Of a stretch of DNA of 64,000 bases, positions 33,001 through 43,512 are shown piece after piece. Source of the stretch: Phalacrocorax aristotelis (taxonomy: Eukaryota > Chordata > Aves > Suliformes > Phalacrocoracidae); the NCBI RefSeq assembly GCF_949628215.1, contig NC_134288.1:5766001-5830000 (forward strand). The letters run 5' to 3'. A program made the translations under genes and the position numbers. The notes under the pieces were generated by a model. That model had not been told where the DNA came from and did no database searches. It saw nothing but the letters and a program-made list of their open reading frames with translations. Positions within the stretch are counted from its first letter, which is position 1. Each line of letters begins with the position of its first letter.

Positions 33001-36000
33001 AGCCCGGGTCTGTACGAAATCTGTAAGGGTCCCATGTCCTGCATGTACTAATATTACAAGGTTTAATAAGGTAGCGAGCACGCGGCAGCCATCATTGAGT
33101 AGCTGCAGCTGCCTAACCAGTGAGCATGTGGGCCAACACTTCCTAAGGTTTCACTGCCTATCTGCATTCAAGGGAGCAAAAGAGGTGCTCTGCCTTTAAC
33201 TTGATTTTTTTTTAGCGGGGAAAAACCCCCAAAAATCTATAAGAGAGAAAACAATGTGTCTCTCCCTCAATGGGCCAGATGCAATTCTTCCTATAGCCGA
33301 GTCTCTCTACCTAAGGGGTGTTAAGTCGAAGAGCCAAAAGCACCATAGTGCTCTGCATCGAATGGGGAGTTGCTTTCCCTCCTTTTTTTCTTCTTATTGT
33401 TGCTGTTCCTTTGTTCAGGAGCTGTTACTTCTTTCAAGTACTAAAAAAATTACTTTTTTGTTTTCTTCCGTCATTCCTGTTTCCCCCCTTGCCCCCCAAA
33501 ATCCTAAACCCTCAGACAAATGCCAGCAATTTATAAGACTGACTTAAAGCATGTAGTTATTTGCCCTAGGGACAAAGCTTCACCTTTTAAAGTTTTTTCC
33601 TTAGGAAGTAGGAATCTTTTCCTGTAAAGATAGCTGAAATTCTTGTCAATTAGCATGAATTCAGGAGGTGTGTCTTTTAAGAATGATGCCTAATCCTGTG
33701 AATGAAGAGTTGGCAAAGTTAATTATTGCCCAGTGATTTGAGGGGGACCTGCCACATGAAGCATGGCAGAGTTAACACAACTATCATGACATGCAGCATG
33801 ACACATGAGGAAAGGTGAAGGCAAGGCTCATATATCCCCATAACACTGAATCTCTAATAACGTACAAACAGTCACCATTTGCTGTCTGCAAAATTAACCT
33901 CTCATCTCCTCCAGCCTGCAGACTGGGTGCACAGATATAGGATTTTAGGCTTCTCTATTGAAAAATGACCCTGCAAAGCTGTCCATCAGAACTCCTGCTG
34001 CTTTCCCGAGAGTATTTATTAATAAGTTCTCTATAGCAGAAATGGGACCCTTTTAGAGCTCAGATAAGGTATTTTCCCTGTTAACCAGCTGGGCTGTTTG
34101 TCTGTGGACAAATGCAGTGATGAATGATGGGTCAAGGATGGAGCAGGCTGATTTCTCTCCAAGCTTGACCTTGTCTCTGATCTGAGATGACAGATGCATT
34201 AAAAAGTTATTTATTTAGGGGAGCTGCAGTGCATCGTACCCTTTGCGAGGTAGCACCTAGTTTTGCAAGTGTTGGAATAAAGTCTGCCTGAGCCATCCCC
34301 TCTGCCTGCTGCTTCATGAACTGCTAGCTTTCTCCAAGCAGCAGCTGTGAAAGCAAGCAGAGAATCCTGTGCGTTTGGCAGTGATGGTCTGTGAACTGGA
34401 AGGCAAAAAAAGGAGCAGCGTCCACTCACAGTGGCAGGCTGCTCCCAAGCAAATAACCTGCATATCTGCAAATAACCCGCCTGTGGAACAGCATTAACTA
34501 AGTATGAAAATGCACCTGAAGGTTTCTGGGCTGTTGAAGACCCAATGTTCTGGATAAAATGCAGCACTGAGGATTAAACAACTTCTGCTGTTCAGCTTCT
34601 TATGGCATCAGTGCACCTGGGAGACTTTTTTGTGACTTTGGGACACTTTGTAACTTGTTGCTCTGTGGCCTGCTTCAGTCTTCACTATATCTGAAACTAA
34701 AGGAACAGTTTTGCTTTTTACCTTCATATTGTGGGACAAATTATTGGAGGGATAGCCAAGCTGCATCCCATGAGCAGTCACACTTCATTTTTGGGAAATA
34801 AATTATTGCTGAATGGCAAGAGACCTCAGCCTAAACCTGCAGGAAAAAATGCTTGCATCACCCCTCATGCTTCTACATTTTTCTGCCTAAACTTTTTCTG
34901 CAAGTATGAAATCTCTTTGGGTTTTTAAAATCAGACCTTTATTTAGAAATTAACCTTGCATATATACACAACTGCTGGTGTGTGGCCAAGTGGGGATGTT
35001 ATGTCCTCCTGCAAGAGCCATGGTACGGATTAATTTGTAGAGTGAGGTTCGTGAAAGAGGCCACGCGCTGCGACTCTGCATCCTTTGGGAGTACTGGTAG
35101 GGCTTAGATTACGGAGCAGCATAGCAAAACCAGAGATCTGTCATTGAGAAAGAGCGTAAGTCTGTTAACCTCAACAGAATTACAGAATTGATATCAGCTC
35201 TAAATATACCCTTCTTTCTTTGCCACCTCCCCTCCTCCCCCCTGTAAAACCCCTTTGAAACAACTGCAGTAGAAATTTTAAAATATATGCAAACGCCCAC
35301 TTTGCGCGATGGGACTGTGGGAAGAGCTGGCTGTTGGTGTGCATCCAACTCACCAACTTCAGTGTCGGACTGCAGCCGTGTTCGAGTGACTTCCAAGTCC
35401 TTTCTATGACTGTCCACGTCAAACTGATGTGTGCAGTAAAGCTGCAGTACCTTTCCAGTATTTCCTACATCTGTTACTTTCAGGATTCTAGTGGCTGGGT
35501 CTAGCATGTGGATGAAGCTTGCCTGAAGGCAGCATCTGCAAGGTTTTTTTCCGCAAAAAAAATGAATGCTCTGGTATAATGAATGATTTTGTGTAACACC
35601 AAAGAAAAAGAGTATCAGCTGTGCACTTCGTATACAGTATTGATTGCAAGTACACTTGTTAATTTGCAGGATACAGGATATTCCAGCCAAGGTTAGGAGG
35701 GCTTTACTACACTGCTCTTTAATGTAGCTGTGAGTCTTATTGCCTTCAGAAAGGTTTGGATTGGGTTGCAACATGCCAAAGTTCAAACCTGAATTACCTA
35801 GCTATGGAACTGTGTTGTCCCAGACTCGCCTTCTCCTGGTGTAGTATGGGTGTGCTGAACAGCAGAAAAGTTGCTCAGAACTAGCAACACAAGCATTTCT
35901 TGACTTAACATGAGTGGCCTCAGGTGGTGACGACTCAAACAAGGAAGGCTGTGGATGTTCTGTTCCTTTTTTTGCTCCTGTTTAAAGGTTTGATCTTTAG

Positions 36001-36688
36001 TATTTGGTGTTTTGGGGGAGTGTAGGGTGCACAATAGACCTGGGCTACGCTCCCAACTTAGCACAACAAAGGACGGAGCTGGGGGAGGGAGAGGGGAGGG
36101 AGAAGGTATGTTTTCCACAGTGGTCTGTTTAAAACATTACAAGCAACCTCTCTTCCATCATGAGTCCTGGTTTAAAACTACTGCCCTGGGGCATAAAAAT
36201 CAACTCCTAACAACTTCCAGTGGGACCACTATTCCATCAATGTTCCCATCAAATGTTGACTCCATGATTAATATTCACCCTCTTTCTTCGTTAATCATCA
36301 GTCTTCATTCATTTTTTTGTAACTCCCGCTGACACGGGTAGTGTTCGTAGAGCAGCTGGTAGGGAAAACAGCAAGAGCTGAACTGCTGTACACAAGCTGC
36401 GAAGGGAAAAAGCCACCTCCGCGCACTGTGTCAGCTCAAAATGATTCCTAATGATGTATTTTTTTTTTCCTAGTCCTAGAATCAGTGGGGCTGAATTTTT
36501 TATAGTCCTTGTGAGATGGGACCTTTGAACAACGCATGACTGCTGCTGTGCTATTTTACCTGAGTGTCGTAGCACCCAGTAATCTTGAGCAGGAACTACA
36601 GTAACGAAGAACAAACTGTCAGAATTTGGCTCATCAAATTAAATCTGTATGTGACCCTAAAATAGAGATTTACGATTGACATTTGCAC
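30077..36688. other. Unique sequence, no gene supported
   Basis: No exon chain, RNA gene or clear repeat was recognised over 6.6 kb. The longest open frame of the whole window lies here on the minus strand (35109-35786). It begins at a TTG, its first ATG is at 35774 (221 codons), and it has no recognisable domain (see findings). Elsewhere the frames stay under 140 codons. Short T runs lie near 32238 and 33207. The 33640-33760 and 33830-33900 patches look AT-rich and unique. Confidence 0.5.
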
Positions 36689-36689
36689 T

Positions 36690-36800
36690 GTGACCTGTGA
36701 ATTGGAAGTCGACTCCCAGCTTTGCCACGAACTTCCTGAATGACCTTGCACATGAGACCGAATCTCTCCCTCACTGCCCAACCTACGAATCAAGACTAGT
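36690..36800 (+). mobile_element. MIR-like SINE fragment
   Basis: The order of words GACTCCCAGCTTTGCCAC (36710-36727), ACTTCCTGAATGACCTTGCACATGAGACC (36730-36758) and AATCTCTCCCTCACTGCCC (36761-36779) follows the MIR core ('TTCCCGGCTCTGCCACTTACTAGCTGTGTGACCTTGGGCAAGTCACTTAACCTCTCTGAGCCTC'). Strongly diverged, and no promoter head is visible. Confidence 0.6.
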
Positions 36801-39580
36801 TGTTGCTTTGTCCCTTGTTCTGTCTCTCTGAGCAGTCGAGATCATCCATCCTGCAGAGGGGTGTATAAACATATGAGTTCAGTAAGCACTGGGGTACATA
36901 TGCACTCCTAAAATAGATGCTGCATGTTAATCTACTTCTTAGAAAGCATTATGGCAATTTCTGTGATCGCTCTCAACTCTGGTAACTTCATGCAGAGATC
37001 TGGAGGCTGCGTTCCCCAGACTTTGTCTTTATCCCTTGAGATGCTTTGTAATATGCTTGATTTTTTTGATAGAAATGCTGAACAAGCTGTCTTGCCATTG
37101 TGAATGTGGTAATATAAGCAATAAAGAAGCATCAAAAAGAGCAATATTTGAGTTATAAAATCTAGAGCTTGGTTTGGTCTTCTCAGACACATTGGGAAAT
37201 CTGTACAAATCAAAATTTAGGACAATGAATTGGACATTAAGTCAACAAAGTCAAAATTCACAGGATGATCTTGCTGGTAAGAGGAGGATTTGTGTGTTAT
37301 GCCTTTTTTTCCTAGTGAGTTGATGGGATGTGTGAAAACAGCTCCCTCAGTGTAGGTTTGCAGGATGCACAACTGATGCCATCGCGCATCAGCAGGACGC
37401 TGATGGCTGACAGGACTTTACTGGGAGTCTGTCTTCCATTTCTCCAAGGCAGAAGGACCACCTTCAAACTCTGCCTTTTTTTTTGTTTTTAATAGTTTCC
37501 TTTCAGGGATGATTTTGTTGCACTGGAGTTTTCTGCCTCTTTCCCATATACAGCACACTTTTCACAAGGGTATCATGCACAGGCTCAGGAGCTGTGCTGG
37601 AGGACCCTGCCTTATCAGAGCATGTTTCCTTCTGCTTCAGCAAGCATGGATAGCCCTTGGTTTGAGTAATACATTTACTCAATATCCACACTAAAAAATT
37701 CTTGCCCTCTGTGGCTGCAGTATTCATTGACTGACAGTAACAGCGAATATCTCTGTACTTCCAAATATAGCAGCATCTAATGCAACTTTTCTGGGGGGAA
37801 AAGAAAAAAACACACAAGTGGTTATTGTTTCCTTGGCTGTAGAGAACAATATTGCCTTGAGTGCAGAGCTTGTACTTGTTTTCTGTTAATTTTTTTAAGG
37901 TAAGTCTTTATCATTAAAGATGATGCAAAATGAAAGCTTGCTCACCGTAAGTTGCGTCTTTTGCAACAAGGATGAATAAATAATGGAATGTGGTAGAAAT
38001 AGGGTGTCGTTTGAGAGAGCATGATAGATTCAAGAAAGGTCAATAAATACATAACAAAGTGACAGACAGGTGCAGTGCAGGGCTGAATCAGCTCCCGCCG
38101 TAACTTTTCCTGCTTCAGTCAAACCGAAACAAACTTTGTTGCAGGAATAATTTAAAAATGCAGATCCTAACAATTTTTTGGCTTTGAATTTTTTAAACAT
38201 TTTAAATTGGAAATTTTTAAGTTGCAAGAAAAGTGTTTATATTTCTTATAGCCAAAATTATGTTGGGTCTCTTTTTTTTTTTCTGCTCTTGTAAGGACAA
38301 TTCTGCACAACAGCAGAATCCACTACTGTAAGTGTTTAAAAGCTTTCTCTCTCCATGTTCCCAATATTTCCCCTTTGACTTAAATAATGTTGTGCAGGTA
38401 TTACTTAATTTTTCTCTCTCTCTTTATTTTCCAATTTGTTGTTCCACCAGTATATTTTCAAAACTTCCTTTACGTTTTGAAACATCATTTGGCATTAATA
38501 GAAATGGAGCATTAAAGAAAATCAAAACATGTGGATATCGTTCTGCATGGAGAAAATAAAAAGCAATAGCCAGGATTATTACAAATGTATTTCATTGCAT
38601 CTGACGAAGTGAAAGAAAAGATCTGAACCACATTCAGCATTCATGAGAAAGATCTAAAATTGGTGGCAGAAACTTTACATTATTAATTGAAAGCATTGCA
38701 TAAGAAGCATTTTGGGTTTGGACTTTCTGTTTATGAAAACAGGGGGGTTGTATCTTGTATAGTGTTTATTCCTCCTTCTTAACCAATTCCAGGTTAAGTG
38801 TCAGTATCAGAGGATCTTTCTCTCACAGCCTTTGCTTTTCTGTCAGTTTTGTGTCTTGATAGTTTCTGTTTTCAAATCTCAGACAATTTATCTGGTATCA
38901 GAGACAGACTCATAAGTCTTTTACTGTGTTTCATTTACTGATTCAGGAGATGGAGTAAAAGGATATAGTGTTGCTGTAATCGCATGCACAGAGTGATTAC
39001 ACTCCAGCTCGGTATCTAATTTATATATTCCTTTCTTACTAAATTAGTGTGAACAACTGCAGAAGCCTGCTAGGAATGTGCAAGTGGCTACATGTAAGTA
39101 TTCTCATTTTTTACACAAACATAGGCCCATATTTTGGAAGTCTTTTCCAAGTACAGATTCTTAACGGGGTGGAGGTTTACTAGCTCCAGCGTGGATCAAC
39201 ATACCTCTAACATTTATGTAAGAGACAAGCAACGTTCATCCCATTGTTTTTAGAAGAATAATGAAAAAAAAAAAACCCACGAGGAAATTTGAACAATCCA
39301 GCATCGGTGTCCTCAGTACTGAGTGTCGCTTTTTATTCCTTAAGCGATGTTTTGGTTTAGACCCATCTTCTTTTCTCTTCTTTGCCATTACCTTCCTAAA
39401 TCTGCATCCCTCTTCATGCAGGGAAGTTCCTTCTGTCCCTGCATGTCACTAACCCACCCTGCCATCCTGACGAAATCTTCTTTCTTTCCCTCATCTTTGC
39501 CTAAGTTTCCCCACATAGAAAACCATTAGGACTCCACCCCTGATATGCGAAGTGATTAAGGCTTAAGTGAGGAAAGATTT
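36801..39580. other. Unique sequence, no gene seen
   Basis: Contains a juxtaposed acceptor and donor, a T-rich tract ending in AAG joined to GTAAGT at 37899/37900 (see findings). A second donor-like CAT/GTAAGT lies near 39093 after an acceptor-like AACTGCAG near 39061. A TC-rich run lies near 38411-38425 and A or T runs near 38270 and 39263. No domain-bearing frame was seen. Confidence 0.5.
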
Positions 39581-39589
39581 GAAGGTGTT

Positions 39590-39965
39590 GATGCACCCTC
39601 GTTTGAGCAATAATACGGCTTTTGTCCTACGGGGATAGTGCAGTGCCATTTTAAATGGTTTGCAGTCTTTTTGCCTTACCGAAATATTTATCATGTTTTT
39701 GCATTCCGAAAGCGGTTGGAACAGCGGTAAGTGGGTAACTCCCCTTACTTGTGTGAGGGGTCCAATAATACATAAAGAAGCACGTTGTCCCTTTAATTGC
39801 TACCATTGCAGCTCCCATTTAATATTATTTTTTGGACAGGAAATAGTAGTGGGAGCCTAGAGGGAAATTTTCTTTGATTGCCCTCCTCCATTACCCCAAA
39901 GATTGCTTGCTGTAGCATTAATAGCTTGAGTAGGAAAGGTCTCCAAAGTACAGTTTACCGGCTCG
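39590..39965. promoter_or_regulatory. Candidate conserved non-coding block upstream of a CpG island
   Basis: This block immediately precedes the CpG island at 40085. It shows compact motif-rich words (GCCATTTTAAATGG at about 39647-39660, CCTTTAATTGCTACCATTGCAG near 39790, CATTTAATATTATT near 39816) and no coding signal. The sequence texture resembles a vertebrate conserved element. It would act as a proximal enhancer if the island is a promoter. This is an inference without alignment. Confidence 0.22.
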
Positions 39966-40079
39966 CTCAATACAAGACTGCAGCAGCCGCTGCTGAAATA
40001 AAACAAACATCAGCCATTATCAGCCGTGCGTTGGGAAAGGCTGCCGTTAGCTGAAGAGGACAGTTAAGCTCTGTTATAC

Positions 40080-40265
40080 ACGAGTGTCTGGGCCTCGGAG
40101 ACCGGCGCTGCCGGGGCCTGATCCCTGGTCCTTTCAGGGAGAAGCGGGGGGGCGCAGCGCAGAGGCGCTGCCGCGGGTGGCGGTCCGGCGCTGCGCGGCG
40201 GCGGGGCTCGCGGGGCTCTCTGCTCCCCAGCACCCTGCGTGGTCCCGAGGAGGTAAGGCACCGCC
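40080..40265 (+). promoter_or_regulatory. CpG island ending in a strong splice donor (candidate promoter and first exon)
   Basis: By hand count there are 23 CpG in about 185 bp at roughly 73 percent G+C, with AT-rich DNA on both sides. This is near the expected ratio, so CpG has not decayed here. GAG/GTAAGG gives a strong donor with exon end at 40252. Upstream, around 40020-40075, there is no clear TATA box, as is usual for island promoters. Frames through it (40084-40377 plus, 39967-40288 minus) have proline-, arginine- and alanine-rich composition expected of GC-rich DNA and no domain. If transcribed on plus, it would be a non-coding or 5'-untranslated first exon. The partner exon is not identified in this window. 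Confidence 0.45.
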
Positions 40266-41348
40266 CACAGGGTCACCAGGGAGGACACACGTTCAAGTGC
40301 ATAAAGATGATAAGGGCATTAGTAATGATTTCTGTTGGGTGTTTATTTTTTTTGAGCACTGGGCTGTTCCCTGCTAGGCTTCTTAGGGAGGAAAACAAAA
40401 TTAACATGTAAATACTTCCCGATCACCGAGAACTGTGAACACAGAAAACGGCACATCGATGCTCATCAGCAAGGGCAAGACCTTTATGTCGATGTTCATT
40501 TGCAGAACAAACGTGCGGCGATATCCTCCCTGGGGTTGTAAATATCCCCATTGTGTTCCTGCAGGAAGGGCTGCTGCCGAGGTGCCTGGGCAGCCTTAAT
40601 GGGAAACCTGGATCTGTGTAAATAGAGCCAACCCGTTCCTTCCTCCTCGCCAATCACACTTCTTCAGAGAACCCAAATGCTGCTTAAGTATCATCCTATA
40701 GAGGCGGTAAGGCTGGTCACCTGGCTCTCCTTACAGTGCTCCTTTTCTCCATGTAGGGCAGCAGGAAGAGAGGTCTCACCACCACTGCAGATGTGGATCA
40801 CAGCTGTGCTTTCTGTAGACGAACTGGGATGTACAGAAGCCAAAGGGCAGCAATCCCACCCTAGCCCACCTCTGCAACCGCAGCGCCCAAGCCCACCAGT
40901 TACTGTGCAGCAGGCCAGGGTACGAACCTGCAGCGTGTCAGCGATGTGTGCTCTGCTGCTCAGTGGAGCTGCCTTTCCAAAGGAGGGATGCACCCCTTGC
41001 CAAATGCCACACAGCCTGGAGCAAGCACATGCAACTCGCAATTACTGTGGCAAATTTGTGCTTTTCTGCTGTCTCAATGCGGGCAGATCATAAGGTACCT
41101 CTTTTATTTTCCTGCTAAAACGCTTTAATCCAGGTTGCTGTGGGACTGTGAAGTTCTTGTATTTATCAGCATTAAGTAAGAAGCAATAAGCTCTTGGTTG
41201 CGCTGTGAAGAGCTTTCCTTTCCTGGGTTGTAAGTCTGCAGTAACTCTCTCTTACAGTTTTATTGAGGGTTATCAAGTGTTTATTCAAAAGGCATTTCCG
41301 TGCATTCAACGTTCTTCTAATTGGGCAGTGAGCAGTAATGTTCTCTCC
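40266..41348. other. Unique sequence downstream of the CpG island, no gene seen
   Basis: Frames of 116-138 codons at 40677-41093 on both strands share the same DNA. They lack domains and splice context, so neither is annotated. No repeat or RNA gene was recognised. Confidence 0.5.
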
Positions 41349-41403
41349 GGACAGTCTATTATTGCTGTGGTAAAATTTGCTTTGTTTAGTCAATAGACTG
41401 TCC
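41349..41403. repeat. Perfect 12-bp-arm inverted repeat (hairpin)
   Basis: GGACAGTCTATT at 41349-41360 is exactly complementary to AATAGACTGTCC at 41392-41403, across a 31-nt loop. The transcript of either strand would fold into a 55-nt hairpin. The stem is shorter than a typical pre-microRNA stem (about 22 bp or more with small mismatches), and pairing does not extend clearly outward. It may be a foldback element, a structured RNA or chance. Confidence 0.75.
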
Positions 41404-43040
41404 ACGTTGTTATTTGCTGGGTGGAGAGAGGAAATAGGACCGTATTGGCGTATGGTTTCTACTAAATGAAGTTTGAACTATCTCACTTATAGAATCAGCT
41501 TCCCCAGAATGCCTGGAACATGTCCTGTGCTGTCTCGAAAAGCTCTGTAAGACAAGAAAATCTGTAGACACATATCTTCTCCTTTGAAGAACTCTGAGGT
41601 TGCATCTGCACAATGTGCAAGGAGCCACGCTGGTGCCCTTTTGCGTGGCGTGGCTGAATTTCAGCCCAGGCCTCCAGTCCTCAACTAACAAGTGCGGCGG
41701 GCGAGCCCGTTGCCGAAGCTGGGTCGTGCCGCCTGCGGGTCCACGCACTGTGGGCGTGCTCCATTGCTGCGGTGCAAGGAGCGTTCGAGGATGTTAGTCC
41801 GGACTCAAAAGAGAAACTGTTAATTAACAGAGTGGTTTAGAATGAAATCCCTTTCTAGGAACATCTGGAAACCTGGAACGGCCACTGGGAGGAAGCGTTT
41901 GTGAGTGGGGTGAGCTTGGAGGTTGGCTTAGTTTATTTGCAGAAAATAAGGTCATTTTGCATTGGTCTGCCTCTTCGTTTAGCTACTGGTTGTTAGAATG
42001 AAGAAGTCCGATATTAGGTGGTCAAAGCAAGCGGATGGAAAAGGAGTCACCCAAACTTGCCATGGAGCAGCAAGTTATTCCAGACATAGTAAAAGCAGGC
42101 TGACATTTGGATGAGGTTTGACCTGTGTGTGGCTGTGCCCCTCTCGGGTCTGCCAGGCTCACACGTCTCTCCTGCCGCCGAAGCTTTCTCCCTGCACAGG
42201 ATGAGCTCCTGCTCCCTCCGGGGAGGGAGGCAGGGGAGGAGGAGGGGTGGTTCAGCCATGCTGATCCAATGTGCACCTGCACAGCTGGTACTTCTTGCAG
42301 TGCCTTCATTTTAAAGCTATCCATCATGCTCGGGGGATCACATCCAGGCCCTGAATTGCAGAACTGGCACCTTGGGAAGTGTTCAGCTGTGAAAACTGAC
42401 TTGGCAGGACAGCTTTGCCATATGAAAAAAAATGCTTTGACTTTCTTATTTTTAAAAGGCAAGGTAAATGGAAGAGGCTGAATCGACTCGCAGGCATTTT
42501 CAGCAGATATATGGCTCTCCTGTGCCCTGCTGTTGGATGGATACGGGCAAGTCTGGCCCAGGTGAAGACATTTGGTACAGATGGGAATGGGCAGGCTGTT
42601 GCACCCGCAGACTGCCATGCCTTTAGAGTTGGCCTCCAGTGTCATGTCGAACTTCACTCTCCCAGTGATGTGTGCGTCTCACGGTGGAATGGATCAGTGA
42701 AAAGCAATGTAGGCTCTTAGGTCAGAGCTGCAAACTTTGGGGCTGAGGTTTTGACTATGATGGGATGCTACAGTGCTCTTAGATGAGAAGCTTGGTCTGG
42801 TGTGGTATTTGGACGCAATAGGTCTAACTTGTATGTTGTCTGATCATAGGTATTTGGGATCTGTATCACAGTTCAGGTGAGGACATCTTTTTGAGGTACC
42901 AGATGACCTCAACCTTATGATCTGGAATTGAAATGAAGTTATACCAAGGAACCGTTGATGAATTTTCCTTGGCTTTATCCCTGGTACTTTAGCGTTGGTT
43001 TAGTAATCTGCAGGAGTGGATTGCATGGATACAATAGGAG
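41404..43040. other. Unique sequence, no gene supported
   Basis: An open frame on the minus strand at 42022-42657 is the second longest in the window. Its first codon is GTG and its first ATG is at 42645 (207 codons). It overlaps plus-strand frames and shows no domain (see findings). The middle, 42130-42260, is moderately GC-rich with a GGGAGG-type purine run. No exon signal was accepted. Confidence 0.5.
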
Positions 43041-43095
43041 GCTTAATTAGTGTGCAAAGTGCTTTGAGATCTTCAATGAAAAGTGAAATAGATGC
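43041..43095 (+). mobile_element. Ancient SINE/LINE 3'-tail fragment (first of two)
   Basis: GGCTTAATTAGTGTGCAAAGTGCTTTGAGATCTTCAATGAAAAGTG at 43040-43085 matches the common amniote MIR-family tail 'TTAATTAATGTTTGTAAAGCGCTTTGAGATCCTTGGATGAAAGGCGCTATATAA'. Only the tail is recognisable. Confidence 0.55.
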
Positions 43096-43172
43096 AGAAA
43101 GTTATCTTTCGTCCTCCTCAGAGGCTGTATTTCAGTAATGGATGAAGTGACCCCTAAAATATAATATTAATT

Positions 43173-43222
43173 CTGAAGAGCACTTGGGACTTCTTCTGAA
43201 TCAAAGGTGCTATGCAAATATA
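43173..43222 (+). mobile_element. Ancient SINE/LINE 3'-tail fragment (second of two)
   Basis: GAAGAGCACTTGGGACTTCTTCTGAATCAAAGGTGCTATGCAAATATATT matches the same tail family as the fragment at 43041, in the same orientation and about 130 bp further on. This suggests two nested or tandem insertions, or one element with a duplicated tail. Confidence 0.5.
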
Positions 43223-43350
43223 TTCTCACTTTCCTTTACCAGTCCCTTTGAGCCAGCTAGTCCACCGTCAGTGGCGATTCTCATTTAATCAGAATTCAGC
43301 CTTCAAATTTTCTGCAAGTCCATAGATAAATAAAGAAGCAGCCGTAGTCG

Positions 43351-43512
43351 ATAATTTATTTATAAATCTATTTATAATCTATGTTTTGCATATTAATCAA
43401 AACCACTCCATGTGGCAATTCCTGATTAACAACCATTTTTTTGTCTCATCTGTCTTGCCCCTAGATAATATGCAAAGAATTAGATTAGAAATAGTTTTTA
43501 TAAATAAATTAT
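43351..43512. promoter_or_regulatory. AT-rich candidate enhancer with 16-bp inverted arms and MEF2/POU-type sites
   Basis: ATAATTTATTTATAAA at 43351-43366 is perfectly inverted as TTTATAAATAAATTAT at 43497-43512. The MEF2 consensus YTAWWWWTAR is met exactly at 43356-43365, 43368-43377 and 43498-43507. Between the arms lie POU-type words TTTGCATATTAATCA (about 43385-43399) and ATAATATGCAAAG (about 43466-43478), plus CCTGATTAACAACC near 43421. MEF2 and POU proteins are known vertebrate transcription factors. Their binding here is inferred from words only. The arms could also be terminal repeats of a small foldback element. There is no coding frame. Confidence 0.35.
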
